A stretch of 64,000 bases of DNA from JAZKFT01 sp040386335 (GCA_040386335.1 JAZKFT010000017.1:248001-312000); one strand, 5' to 3'; shown: positions 18,650 to 27,832, numbered from the stretch's first letter. Translations and numbers: made by a program. Notes: generated from the letters alone by a model not told the origin.

Positions 18650-19729
18650 TTACAGCAGGTCTCTGCAGGCGCGGTAAATATCTTTCCAGTCTTCTCTTGG
18701 TTTTACCACGGTTTCAAGGTATTCCATCCACACGATCCTGTCTTGCACAGGATCTTTTAAAACAGCGCCGAGAATACTGGCGGCGATATCTGTGGCTTTT
18801 AACTGACCATCGCCAAAATAGGCTGCCATGGAAAGTCCGCTGTTAACCACCGAAATGGCTTCAGCCGTACTGAGGGTGCCGGTGGGTGTTTTTATCTTTG
18901 TTTTGCCATCCATGGTTACGCCATTTCGCAGTTCCCGGAAAATGGTGACAATGCGCCGGATCTCTTCAATCGCCGGTGGTTCGGCTGGTAGCGCCATAAT
19001 TTTTTCAAAGCTTTCCACGCGACGTTTTACTATGTCTATCTCCTCGTCGATGCTATCAGGCACCGGAAGGATCACCGTATTGAAACGACGTTTTAACGCA
19101 CTGCTCAATTCGTTGACGCCCTTGTCGCGGTTGTTGGCTGTGGCAATAATGTTGAAACCTTTGGTGGCCTGTACTTCCATATTCAATTCAGGAACAGGTA
19201 AGGATTTTTCCGAAAGTATCGTGATCAGTGTATCCTGCACATCGGCACCGATACGGGTCAGTTCTTCAATGCGTACGATCTTGCCCTCTTTCATACCACG
19301 CATCACCGGCGTTTCCACCAGGGCTTTTTCGCTCGGGCCTTCGGCCAGGAGGCGGGCGTAGTTCCAGCCATAACGGATACTTTCTTCGCTGGTACCTGCG
19401 GTGCCCTGGATAATCATGGTGCTGTCGCCACTAATGCCAGCAGCGAGGTGTTCACTTACCCAGCTTTTGGCGGTTCCCGGGAGCCCATATAAAAGCAGCG
19501 CCCGATCAGTGGTGAGCGTCGCAACAGCTATCTCCATCAGGCGCCTGCTGCCAATATACTTGGGTGATATTTCAAAGCCATTTTTAAGCGTGCCGCCCAT
19601 GAGATAAGTGACTACGGATTGTGGTGATAGCTTCCAGTTGACAGGCCTTTTTTCACTATCCTGTTTTTGTAAAACTTCCAGTTCTTCTGCAAATAATTGT
19701 TCTGCATGGCTTCTTAAGATTGCCGACAT
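18650..19729 (-). CDS. MoxR-type AAA+ ATPase
   Basis: A 359-residue AAA+ ATPase of the MoxR group, chaperones that usually work with a VWA partner. Walker A GLPGTAKS is at 82-89, sensor 1 in ATANN at 196-200 and the arginine pair at 214-215 (KRRFN). The Walker B segment reads IVRIEE at 151-156, so the usual Asp-Glu pair is Glu-Glu. Length and arrangement are otherwise normal. It follows the DUF5691 gene by 12 bases and is the ATPase of the five-gene unit; energy from ATP would drive remodelling of an unknown client with the VWA protein. Confidence 0.9.
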   Translation of the reverse strand: MSAILRSHAEQLFAEELEVLQKQDSEKRPVNWKLSPQSVVTYLMGGTLKNGFEISPKYIGSRRLMEIAVATLTTDRALLLYGLPGTAKSWVSEHLAAGISGDSTMIIQGTAGTSEESIRYGWNYARLLAEGPSEKALVETPVMRGMKEGKIVRIEELTRIGADVQDTLITILSEKSLPVPELNMEVQATKGFNIIATANNRDKGVNELSSALKRRFNTVILPVPDSIDEEIDIVKRRVESFEKIMALPAEPPAIEEIRRIVTIFRELRNGVTMDGKTKIKTPTGTLSTAEAISVVNSGLSMAAYFGDGQLKATDIAASILGAVLKDPVQDRIVWMEYLETVVKPREDWKDIYRACRDLL

Positions 19730-19741
19730 TGTTGGTAGGGT

Positions 19742-21235
19742 TTATGAATGATGGAATGTGTCGATGGTTCGTTGTTTCAGGTTGATCAATTTGCTAATAT
19801 GATCTTTAATGTTGTTCCAGGAATTCAGATAGTATTCTTCGGTTGGTGCCAACGTGTCAAGCACGGGCAGGATCGCTGATGGAATTTGTTGAATATGCTG
19901 TTCGTAAAAAGCCCGGTTATACTGGTAGATGTTTTTTACGGTGTGCCGCAAAATCTTTGTGGCCAACGCCAGGCTCCATTCTTCCGATATGTTGGATGCG
20001 AAGAATGATAAGGCCAGGTGCGGGTCTTTGTCAAAATGAACCATCAGGTATTGCTCCTGTTCCGGCCTGGAGATCAATGGCAAAAGGTCAGGGTAAAACT
20101 TTTCTTTATCATCCAGGAATAGCCTGGCCCACGCTTTATTTTTAAACCGGCCAGCTGCCAGGCCTATCGCCGGAACCAGGGCTTTGCCGGTATCTGATTT
20201 GCCAAATAATGAAAGGATATGCTCCGGCGTTTCCTGCAGCTGCTCCTCCCAGGAAGAGGGAGGAATAAGAGCCATCAACTGGTACATAATATGAACCTCA
20301 TCGCTGATATTTTTCTGGCTGCTGAGTTTCTCAATGCCCGATTTAAATATGCTTTCATCTATGTTTTGCGGCAGTTCAATTTTTAAAGCTTTTTTGGACG
20401 AAAGCCCCAGCATGGTTTTTTCGGTCACAATAGAGATGGCTTGTTTCATTATCTGCCAGTATTGCTGAATAATAGCGGATGATGGAATTTGTTTCAACAC
20501 ATTCAACGCTTCATCTTTTACTTTCTGGCTTTTGTCAGTAAGCAATGTTTCCAGCCACGCAACATCAGTTTCCTGCGGGTTAAGCCCGATAATTTTAAGA
20601 AATTCTACTTTGGTATTGGCATTTTCCTGTTTCCAGGTTTGCTGCAGCCATTCACTCGCTTTTGCATGATCCTGCAGCCGCATGTTTTGCAACACCTGCC
20701 TGCGTTGGTCGCTGGTGCCGCTTTGCCAAAGTTCCTCGTCTGATTCGGCAGCGGAAAAGCTCCAGTTTTTATTAAACTGGCAGAGCCAGGCGCCGCGTTT
20801 ACCCACCACAAAAAAGATGGCGTTCCTCAGCGCTTTGTGTTGCGATGCTTTCGCAAGCAGTTTTGGGATAATAGCCGGGTGAACGATTTGCTTGCTGGAA
20901 CTGCATAGCCGAAGCCAAAGGTTCAGCAAGCTGTAGCTATCTTCTTCAAGGATATCTTTCAATAGTTGTAACGCAACTTCGGTACAATACGGATAAGTTT
21001 CTGCCTCGGCAACGGTGGTAACAGCAACCGGTTCTTTTGCAGGCATGGCCCCGCTTTGCCTGTAATTACTGGCAATGGCCACCAGTTGCAAAAACTGTTC
21101 TTCAGCATCAGTAGCCTGTTGTTCTTTGATAGCAGACAAGACGTTCGCGAGGTCATCGTTGAGTTCTGTAGCAGCCAGCTGTTTCTTGCTGGTTCCAAGC
21201 ATCGCGTTTTGTATAATATTGTTCCAAAATTGCAT
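19742..21235 (-). CDS. DUF5691-family protein
   Basis: A 497-residue all-helical protein resembling DUF5691. It starts MQFWNNIIQNAMLGT, with the family-like FFVVGKRGAWLCQFN segment at about 140-154, and then a series of helical pairs (for example about 205-260, with DVAWLETLLTDKSQKVKDEALNVL) that look like HEAT-type repeats. That suggests a scaffold or substrate-binding role beside the ATPase. No catalytic motif or membrane segment is visible. It lies 45 bases after the SWIM gene. Confidence 0.78.
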   Translation of the reverse strand: MQFWNNIIQNAMLGTSKKQLAATELNDDLANVLSAIKEQQATDAEEQFLQLVAIASNYRQSGAMPAKEPVAVTTVAEAETYPYCTEVALQLLKDILEEDSYSLLNLWLRLCSSSKQIVHPAIIPKLLAKASQHKALRNAIFFVVGKRGAWLCQFNKNWSFSAAESDEELWQSGTSDQRRQVLQNMRLQDHAKASEWLQQTWKQENANTKVEFLKIIGLNPQETDVAWLETLLTDKSQKVKDEALNVLKQIPSSAIIQQYWQIMKQAISIVTEKTMLGLSSKKALKIELPQNIDESIFKSGIEKLSSQKNISDEVHIMYQLMALIPPSSWEEQLQETPEHILSLFGKSDTGKALVPAIGLAAGRFKNKAWARLFLDDKEKFYPDLLPLISRPEQEQYLMVHFDKDPHLALSFFASNISEEWSLALATKILRHTVKNIYQYNRAFYEQHIQQIPSAILPVLDTLAPTEEYYLNSWNNIKDHISKLINLKQRTIDTFHHS

Positions 21236-21280
21236 ATCGAGTGATTGGTTTGTTGAAGGCCCTGTTTACATGCATGATCA

Positions 21281-22582
21281 TCACATGGAAACGTATTGAT
21301 CGCCTTCCCAGATACCTAAAGGTTCATAATGGTTTTCTCCCCCAATTACCGCCATTGTAAGCGGCCGGCCTCCGCTAACCGCCAATAACGGGTAGATATT
21401 TTTATAAGTGGCGGGTATTTGCACCCGGTTGTTTTGCGCATCAGCCAGCCACCAATCCTGCTCTGAGAAAACAGGGGTGATGTTTTCAACAACAAATGGC
21501 TGGATGGTTTGCAACGGCATGATGGCGTTGCGTTTTGTCTCGGCTGCGGCTACTTCTAACCAATCGGTAAACCCATTCACCAACGGAGCCTGGTTTGTGG
21601 CTGTTTGTGTTTTGATAATGGCCCGAAGCGGCTGTGTCGACGGAAAAAACACCAGCTCAGCGTTCAATGCTATGCCGGGCGTCAGTGAAATAGCGACACC
21701 TTGCCCGCGTACACTGAATTGTAAAACCAGGGCATAGTGTTTGGTTTGGGTGCCGTAGAGCCAGTTCCGTTCGGTGGTTATATTGTCTTCTTCGGAAACC
21801 TGTTTGCCTAAAACAAGCCAGGTGTCGGTAACACCTGCCTGCTCTTTTAATTCATCCTGGTTTTGGGTAAAACCGATGCGGCTTCGCAGGTCCTGCAGCA
21901 GGGATTCGGGCAGGCCTTCTTTATTTTGAAACCCTTTGATCACCATATAAATATCCCCCAGCTGATCCATAAAATCGCTTTGCCAGCCGTCGTTGTAAAA
22001 ACCGCAATTGCCCAGTTCTTTCACCATTACCGCGAGGCCGGGCGCTTTGGCATCTATCATTCGTTTGGCCATATTGGCAAAATAGCCGGGGCCTTTTTCC
22101 GGGATGGTCAAAATGCCATTCCGAACGATATCTTTCATCCAAAGCAATAATTCTTCGATCCCATTTTCTACACTTTTTTGCCTCGCCTCCGCACGTTTTG
22201 CCTGGGCAGCTTCATCTACCGGCGCTTCCTTCTTTTCCGCCTTTTTTTCGGCGGTTTCGGTTCGTTTGCTGAGCCACTCTTTCACCCAGGCTGGTTGTTC
22301 GGCTACGGCAAATAAAGCAGGCTGTTTTACATGCAGCATCAGCAGGCCAAGTCCATGTTTGCAGGGAAATTTGCGGCTGGGGCAACTGCATTTGAATGCA
22401 ATATTGCCCAGGTCTACCTGTGTTTGGTAAGGTTTACTGCCGCTGCCCTGGCACTCGCCCCACATCGCGTGTTCGTCGAAGCCCTTCGACACCCATTTTG
22501 AGGGATTGGCCAGGTCCCTTCCGGCTTTTTTGGAGGATTCATCAGGCGCCAGTGCCAGCACCTGTTCTTCAGTAAAATTCAA
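21281..22582 (-). CDS. SWIM zinc-finger protein, first gene of the unit
   Basis: A 433-residue protein with a SWIM zinc finger near its N terminus: Cys65, Cys67, Cys74 and His76 in KCSCPSRKFPCKH. SWIM fingers bind DNA or protein. A Glu/Lys/Ala-rich segment (about 105-135) links it to a C-terminal region with beta-rich character and no known motif. No ATG is available; TTG 22582 starts the conserved NFTEEQVLALAPDESS sequence. It heads the minus-strand unit, with a divergent gene 106 bases away on the other strand. Confidence 0.85.
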   Translation of the reverse strand: MNFTEEQVLALAPDESSKKAGRDLANPSKWVSKGFDEHAMWGECQGSGSKPYQTQVDLGNIAFKCSCPSRKFPCKHGLGLLMLHVKQPALFAVAEQPAWVKEWLSKRTETAEKKAEKKEAPVDEAAQAKRAEARQKSVENGIEELLLWMKDIVRNGILTIPEKGPGYFANMAKRMIDAKAPGLAVMVKELGNCGFYNDGWQSDFMDQLGDIYMVIKGFQNKEGLPESLLQDLRSRIGFTQNQDELKEQAGVTDTWLVLGKQVSEEDNITTERNWLYGTQTKHYALVLQFSVRGQGVAISLTPGIALNAELVFFPSTQPLRAIIKTQTATNQAPLVNGFTDWLEVAAAETKRNAIMPLQTIQPFVVENITPVFSEQDWWLADAQNNRVQIPATYKNIYPLLAVSGGRPLTMAVIGGENHYEPLGIWEGDQYVSM

Positions 22583-22688
22583 CGGCAGATATTTAAAGGG
22601 GAAGATAGGGGAAAACTAATTTTTAGCTGGTTTCATTACCTTCTTTTTTAACCGGATGTTTTGACGAACCATCCCTTACTTTTATTCC

Positions 22689-23528
22689 ATGAATGAGAGT
22701 CTGACAATTGAATTTTTGTATGGAATAGACAGCATGGATCCATTGCTATCGCTGGAAGAAGAATTGCGTGTGCTGGTAGAAAAGGAAGGTGCGGGGACGG
22801 TGGATGGCAACGAAATAGCCGAAGACGATACCGATGGCAGGATCTTCCTGTATAGCGCAGATGTGCGAAAAATGCTGGAAATCATTGAACCGGTTTTTGC
22901 CCGCTACGCTTTTCTGAAAGGCGCCAAATTGTACCTGCGTTTTGGTAACGACGAGGATGCGCACGGGGAAGAAAAAATGATCAACAAACATGGCAAAATT
23001 GAGACCCTGAATGTCACCGACATGCGGAGCCTGAGCCCTTTTCCCGACTGGAACTTTGAAAAATACCGCCGCGATGACGGAGATGAATGGAAGAGCAACC
23101 TCAAAAACGACCGGGCCAGGAAGTTATACCACCAATGGCAGCAAGTGTATTTATTGATGGAGGGCTTGTGCGAAGGCTTGAAGACCACCGATCCTGAAAA
23201 GAATGGGGAGGATGACTTTCCGGTCAGTGAGGAATACCTGCAGCATTTGAAAGACATGATGATGGGCGACGGTATGATCATCCCCGCAAAAATTGTCGGT
23301 GCCGAAGCCGGCGACCTGTATGTGTTGCGGATGGAGAATGCCGCCATCATCCGCAAAGTGGCGGATGATACCTATAAGGAATGCAGCAGCTTTAGAATGA
23401 TGGGCATTAGTACCGATGCGGAACTGGATGCCGTACGTGCAGAGATCGATATTTTCAGGGAGTATTTTAAGGAGTGGGTGTCCGGGTTTGAGAAGGATGA
23501 CTGGGAGGATGAGTGGGGGCTGTTTTAA
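22689..23528 (+). CDS. Unrecognised acidic protein divergent from the SWIM unit
   Basis: A 279-residue protein strongly rich in Asp and Glu, without signal peptide or membrane segment. No family is recognised. The N terminus is acidic with a helical centre (DRARKLYHQWQQVYLLMEGLCEGL at about 142-165, shown here in part), and it ends in EKDDWEDEWGLF. It reads away from the SWIM zinc-finger gene across a 106-base shared promoter region and is followed 50 bases later by an Uma2 gene. A functional link to the SWIM-MoxR unit is possible but unproven. Confidence 0.75.
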   Translation: MNESLTIEFLYGIDSMDPLLSLEEELRVLVEKEGAGTVDGNEIAEDDTDGRIFLYSADVRKMLEIIEPVFARYAFLKGAKLYLRFGNDEDAHGEEKMINKHGKIETLNVTDMRSLSPFPDWNFEKYRRDDGDEWKSNLKNDRARKLYHQWQQVYLLMEGLCEGLKTTDPEKNGEDDFPVSEEYLQHLKDMMMGDGMIIPAKIVGAEAGDLYVLRMENAAIIRKVADDTYKECSSFRMMGISTDAELDAVRAEIDIFREYFKEWVSGFEKDDWEDEWGLF

Positions 23529-23578
23529 ATTGGTGTTTTGCTTTGGGTTAACTGACCATTTTTAAAAATCTAATTTCC

Positions 23579-24148
23579 ATGTCTGATTCAAAGTATACCC
23601 TGGAAGAATATATGGAGATGGAAGAAAAATCTTTGGAGAAGCATGAGTTTTACCAGGGGGAGATTTTTGCTATGGAAGGTGCTTCTATCGCTCACAACCA
23701 AATAACAAGCAATGCCCATATTGCTATCGGCAGTTTTTTAAGTGATAGGGGGAAATGTAATATTTTTCAGAGCGACCTAAAAATACATAGCAGCGTAAAT
23801 TCATTATTTACCTATCCTGACTTATCTATTGTTTGCGGTAAAATAGAAACACTTGAGAAGCATAAAGATATTGTTACAAATCCTTCAGTTTTGGTAGAAG
23901 TGCTTTCAGAATCTACCCAGGACTATGACCGTGGTGGTAAATTTAAATTATACAGGGACATCGCCAGCCTTAAAGAATACATCATTATCAGCAGCACCGA
24001 AATGCTCGTTGAGAAATATGACAAGCAAGCAGATGGTTCCTGGGTATTACATGTGTATGGCGAAGCCGATACTTTTGAAATAGGGTCTGTAGAAATGCAA
24101 ATGCCGGTAAAGGTTTTGTACAGAAATGTGGCGTTTGAGTTGGAATAG
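23579..24148 (+). CDS. Uma2-family (DUF820) putative endonuclease
   Basis: A 189-residue protein of the Uma2/DUF820 family, restriction-endonuclease-fold proteins common as many copies in cyanobacteria and Bacteroidota. Visible are the N-terminal TLEEYMEMEEKS, GEIFAMEGASIAHNQI, then the nuclease core YPDLSIVCG (catalytic Asp at about 80) and VLVEVLSESTQDYDRGGKFKLYRDI (Glu about 106, Lys about 120). The catalytic residues appear intact. Their natural target is not established. It converges on the helicase at 24177. Confidence 0.85.
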   Translation: MSDSKYTLEEYMEMEEKSLEKHEFYQGEIFAMEGASIAHNQITSNAHIAIGSFLSDRGKCNIFQSDLKIHSSVNSLFTYPDLSIVCGKIETLEKHKDIVTNPSVLVEVLSESTQDYDRGGKFKLYRDIASLKEYIIISSTEMLVEKYDKQADGSWVLHVYGEADTFEIGSVEMQMPVKVLYRNVAFELE

Positions 24149-24176
24149 TTAACTATGAAAAAAGGGTTTCACCTTT

Positions 24177-26417
24177 TCACCGGCCATTCTCTTTTTCCAT
24201 CCACTGCATCACCAGCCTCACCTCCGCATAACTCACCGCCGTACCAATTTTATCTTTAATCGGCGCCGAGGAGTTGCCCCCTATTTCCTTTACCACCGGA
24301 ACAATCAGGTCTATTTTTTCTTTAGCCAGCACCTGCTCCAATTGAAGGTCGCCGGTGAGTACATAATGGCCCAGGTGGGTTTCTATGGTGCCGGTAGTCA
24401 GCTTTCGTTCTTCCGCTATTTCAGGGATGGATTTACCGGATGTGAATAGCTTATAGCTCTCGAGTTTGGTATCGGGTTTGGGCGCCACACTTTTAGGTTT
24501 CCTGGCCCGCGAGAAGGGAGAATTGCTGTCTGTAACCGCAGATTCCAAAACCATGGAAATGTTGGTCTTTGATCTGGCTTTCAAAAACCGGTCGGCCTCA
24601 AAGCCCGCTTTGCACGAATCCATTAGTTTGTGCAAAAACATGGCTTCTTTGTTTAATTCGTGAAGGGCGTCAAAAAGCAATGCTGCCACCATCTTGTTGT
24701 CTGTCTTTGCGGGCGATTTTTTTACCGGCTGCAAGATGCCTTCCTGCAATTGCATACAGAACCAGTTCACGGCATCCTTTAATCGCTGTTGTAAAACCGG
24801 GTTTTCTTCCGGCACTATTTTCTCCTGGAAATAATACCTGAGTTGCTGTTGAAATTTTTGGGCTACCTGTTGCAGCGTGTCCGTTCTTTGTTTCAGTTGC
24901 TGCACATAAGGTGTTGATTCTGCATTGAAAAAAGGATTGTTTTCAGCCATCAGTTTTTCAAGCAATGTCGCCTTTATCACAAGAGATTCTACATTGAATA
25001 GCTCTAGTAGCAGGTTGCATTGGTAATCGAACTTAGCCTCATTAAGATGCGGTAATAATTGTTCGGCACTATTTTTTTGTTTGGCGAAACGAATGATCCG
25101 GTCGTCGGTAATTACGCTTGACGGGGTGATTTTACTGCGGAGCACCAGGCCTTCCAGCGAAGTGCAACGGCTTAATGCCACATAAACCTGCCCTGGTGCA
25201 AACGCCGCCCCGGCATCAATGATCGCTTTCTCAAAAGTTAGGCCCTGGCTTTTGTGAATCGTTACAGCCCAGGCCAGCCGCAGCGGGAATTGTGTAAACG
25301 ACCCGATCTCGTCTTCTTCCAATTCCTGCTTTTCTTTGTTTACCGCATAACGGATATTTTTCCAGGTTTCTTTTTTTACTTCCACTTCGCCTTCCTCACA
25401 ATCCACGAAGATTTTTTCGTCTTCGGAGTCGTAGCGTTTTAAGACGCCAATTTTTCCATTATAATATTTCCGGATGTTTCCCACATCGTTTTTGATAAAC
25501 ATGACCTGGGCACCCTCTTTCAATTGCAGGCTTTCCTCTGCCGGAAACATTTTCTCTCCAAAGTCCCCCGTGATAGTTGCCTTGCATACAAAAGATTTCC
25601 CCGGAATTTTTTCCAGCTCATTCCCGTTAATATTATCTGCCTTGTAATTGTGCGTTGTAAGAGTAATATAGCCGTCTTCTTTGTAGGGAAAAAAGTCGGG
25701 CTTGTACCGGCTATGCAATAATTCCATACCGTCTTCATCCAAACGGTTATTGCGAACCTGGTTCAGCACATCGATAAAATATTGATCGCTTTGCCGGTAG
25801 ATCTTTTCCAGTTCTATATGCAGGGGCTGGTCTTCGCGCAGCACCAGACTATCGAAGAAAAACGGGCTGTTGTAGTATTCCTGCAGCAGCTGCCACTCGT
25901 CTTCTTTTACCACCGGCGGTAGTTGGAACATATCGCCGATAAACAACACCTGTACACCACCGAATGGTTCATTGTATTTGCGCCTGAAATGTTTGAGTAT
26001 CGTGTCAATGGCATCCATGATATCGCCACGTACCATGCTCACTTCATCGATGATCATCAGCTCCAGTCCCTGCAGAACATGTATCTTATCCTTATTATAC
26101 CGGAGCCGACCAATCAGGCTATGCTTATCGTTTACGCCATCGTCACTACTGCCCGAAAATCCTTTTTTGGTGCCTGGTAAAAATGGCCCGAAAGGCAGAT
26201 TGAAAAAGGAATGTATGGTAACACCGCCAGCATTGATGGCTGCTACGCCAGTAGGTGCCAGTACTGCAGTTTGTTTGTTGGAATGATCCCGGATATACTT
26301 TAGAAAGGTCGTTTTACCAGTTCCTGCTTTACCAGTAAGAAAAACAGGCCTGTTGGTATTGCGTATAAAATCAGCAGCCAGCTGAAAGTTGGTATTTGTA
26401 GCATCCATTAAAGACAT
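24177..26417 (-). CDS. PIF1/RecD-like superfamily 1 helicase with C-terminal HTH
   Basis: A 746-residue SF1B helicase. Motif I FLTGKAGTGKTTF is at about 26-38, motif II LMIIDEVSM at about 121-129, motif III FIGDMFQLPPV, and the late motifs LAWAVTIHKSQGLTFEKAIID and VYVALSRCTSLEGL at about 385-435. A long helical region follows, then an HTH domain (about 655-740, GKSIPEIAEERKLTTGTIETHL) that closely resembles the end of the RecQ at 10095. It likely unwinds DNA 5'-3' in repair or replication. ATG 26408 is an alternative start. Confidence 0.9.
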   Translation of the reverse strand: MSLMDATNTNFQLAADFIRNTNRPVFLTGKAGTGKTTFLKYIRDHSNKQTAVLAPTGVAAINAGGVTIHSFFNLPFGPFLPGTKKGFSGSSDDGVNDKHSLIGRLRYNKDKIHVLQGLELMIIDEVSMVRGDIMDAIDTILKHFRRKYNEPFGGVQVLFIGDMFQLPPVVKEDEWQLLQEYYNSPFFFDSLVLREDQPLHIELEKIYRQSDQYFIDVLNQVRNNRLDEDGMELLHSRYKPDFFPYKEDGYITLTTHNYKADNINGNELEKIPGKSFVCKATITGDFGEKMFPAEESLQLKEGAQVMFIKNDVGNIRKYYNGKIGVLKRYDSEDEKIFVDCEEGEVEVKKETWKNIRYAVNKEKQELEEDEIGSFTQFPLRLAWAVTIHKSQGLTFEKAIIDAGAAFAPGQVYVALSRCTSLEGLVLRSKITPSSVITDDRIIRFAKQKNSAEQLLPHLNEAKFDYQCNLLLELFNVESLVIKATLLEKLMAENNPFFNAESTPYVQQLKQRTDTLQQVAQKFQQQLRYYFQEKIVPEENPVLQQRLKDAVNWFCMQLQEGILQPVKKSPAKTDNKMVAALLFDALHELNKEAMFLHKLMDSCKAGFEADRFLKARSKTNISMVLESAVTDSNSPFSRARKPKSVAPKPDTKLESYKLFTSGKSIPEIAEERKLTTGTIETHLGHYVLTGDLQLEQVLAKEKIDLIVPVVKEIGGNSSAPIKDKIGTAVSYAEVRLVMQWMEKENGR

Positions 26418-26562
26418 AAAAAATAAAGATAGGGAATCACCAACCAGTAATTTATCGGATACACCGTTTACAGGTCAGCGATATCATTTGGATTTACAAA
26501 TTTCCTTTTCCATCCTAATTGACCAATAAACCATTACTATTAACATTACCCGGCTTCACTTC

Positions 26563-27393
26563 CTATTGCATCAGCCTGATGCCATCCTTTTCAAAACTGA
26601 TTTTTCGTTGTTTGAACAGGTTGCCGGTAGTCATTTTGAATGTCTTTTTGCTCATGGCAAAAAATGAGTAGATATCGTCGGGATTGCTTTTGTCGTGGTA
26701 AGGCAAAAATCCATCGTTTTCTTTTAGCAGGCGAAGCACTTTGCCAGTTTCATCTTCCACGCGGCCATAACCAGGCTTGCCGGCGGCCACGTCTATTTTG
26801 TGGTCTTCAGTGATCTTTTTAATAAAGCCCTGGAATTTGTCTCCTACCTGGATATCCCGGTAGATCTCGTTGAAATGGATAACACCCGTATGTTTATTGT
26901 TGATGATGACCACATAGCCGATATCTGTCCGGCGGAGCACGGTCAGATCCACAATGTCCATTTCCTTCACGGTCAGGTCGTCATTATCCAGGTAATAATC
27001 CAGTTTTTCGGTGGCGGTAATGCGACCGGTTTGCTCGTCGAGAAAAATATACACCAGGTAGTCGCAATTGGGCCGCATGGTATTTACCTGTTTGGAATGA
27101 TGCACAAACAGGTCTTTCATTAATCCATTGTCCAAAAAAGCGCCCTGCGGTGTGGTGCCAATTACCCGCAGTTTTACGAAGTCACCCACTTTTCCTTTTG
27201 GATGCTGGGTAGTGGCTATTAACCGGTCGTCGCCGTCATGATAAATAAAAACACGCAGTGAATCGCCGATGCCTTTGCCTGGGGGGGCAAATCTTTTGGG
27301 CAATAAAATTCCCTCTTCGCCGTCATCCAGGAAAAAACCAATCGCAGATTGGCGGATTATTTTAAGATCGTTGTAATCGCCAACTTTTATCAT
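26563..27393 (-). CDS. CvfB-family S1 RNA-binding protein
   Basis: A 276-residue protein of the CvfB/YitL family, made of tandem S1-like OB domains and a C-terminal winged helix. Segments seen: GFFLDDGEEGILLPKRFAP (about 20-38), LRVIGTTPQGAFLDNGLMKDLFV (about 75-97), GYVVIINNKHTGVIHFNEIY (about 157-176) and the winged helix PDDIYSFFAMSKKTFKMTTGNLFKQRKI (about 236-263). In Staphylococcus the homologue affects virulence-gene expression through RNA binding. It lies directly downstream of tRNA-Phe, separated by a hairpin. Confidence 0.88.
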   Translation of the reverse strand: MIKVGDYNDLKIIRQSAIGFFLDDGEEGILLPKRFAPPGKGIGDSLRVFIYHDGDDRLIATTQHPKGKVGDFVKLRVIGTTPQGAFLDNGLMKDLFVHHSKQVNTMRPNCDYLVYIFLDEQTGRITATEKLDYYLDNDDLTVKEMDIVDLTVLRRTDIGYVVIINNKHTGVIHFNEIYRDIQVGDKFQGFIKKITEDHKIDVAAGKPGYGRVEDETGKVLRLLKENDGFLPYHDKSNPDDIYSFFAMSKKTFKMTTGNLFKQRKISFEKDGIRLMQ

Positions 27394-27426
27394 GGTATGA
27401 TTATTTGCATTAAATGTATTAAAACT

Positions 27427-27456
27427 AAAAACCCCGGCAATAATGCCAGGGTTTTA
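27427..27456 (-). terminator. Terminator-like hairpin after tRNA-Phe
   Basis: A 12-bp stem with one mismatch (27427-27438 with 27445-27456) and a four-base loop, with a T-run on the minus strand. It lies three bases beyond the tRNA 3' end and before cvfB. Confidence 0.7.
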
Positions 27457-27459
27457 AAG

Positions 27460-27532
27460 TGGTGTGAGCCGGGTTTGAACCGGCGACACATGGATTTTCA
27501 GTCCATTGCTCTACCAACTGAGCTACCGCACC
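27460..27532 (-). tRNA. tRNA-Phe (anticodon GAA)
   Basis: A 73-base cloverleaf on the minus strand: D-stem GCTC/GAGC, anticodon stem ATGGA/TCCAT around loop CTGAAAA (anticodon GAA), T-stem GCCGG/CCGGC around TTCAAAC. The acceptor stem pairs 27526-27532 with 27461-27467, with a C-A mismatch at position 5:68 and a G-T pair at 7:66. The CCA end is not encoded. A full promoter lies upstream at 27590-27619. Confidence 0.95.
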
Positions 27533-27589
27533 ATCCTTTTTACGCTAAAATGACCGTGTTTTTAATACATCAATCATTCTGTCGGGCTG

Positions 27590-27619
27590 CAAATATAGGG
27601 TCTCCAATAAAATTACAAA
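27590..27619 (-). promoter_or_regulatory. Bacteroidota promoter for tRNA-Phe
   Basis: On the minus strand a TTTG (27616-27619) is followed after 18 bases by TATATTTG (27590-27597), an exact match to the Bacteroidota -33/-7 pattern. It lies 58 bases upstream of the tRNA 5' end. Confidence 0.75.
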
Positions 27620-27832
27620 AATCAATTTCTAATCTGCGGTTTTTATGACAGACTAATGGGCAACATAATGGTTTTTAAATGTGTCTTATATTGTGCGATA
27701 CGACCGCTTTTGCTGATTGTTGCAGTTGCAAAGCAAACTTGAAAAAATATACTGCAACTTTGGTACTGATTTTGCACCTTGGTGCCGGTCAGTTTCCCTT
27801 CACCCTTTGAATGACTTTATTTGAGTACCTGC

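Noticed and set aside
27349..27648. Plus-strand frame across tRNA-Phe
   Set aside because: It runs antisense through the tRNA and its promoter.
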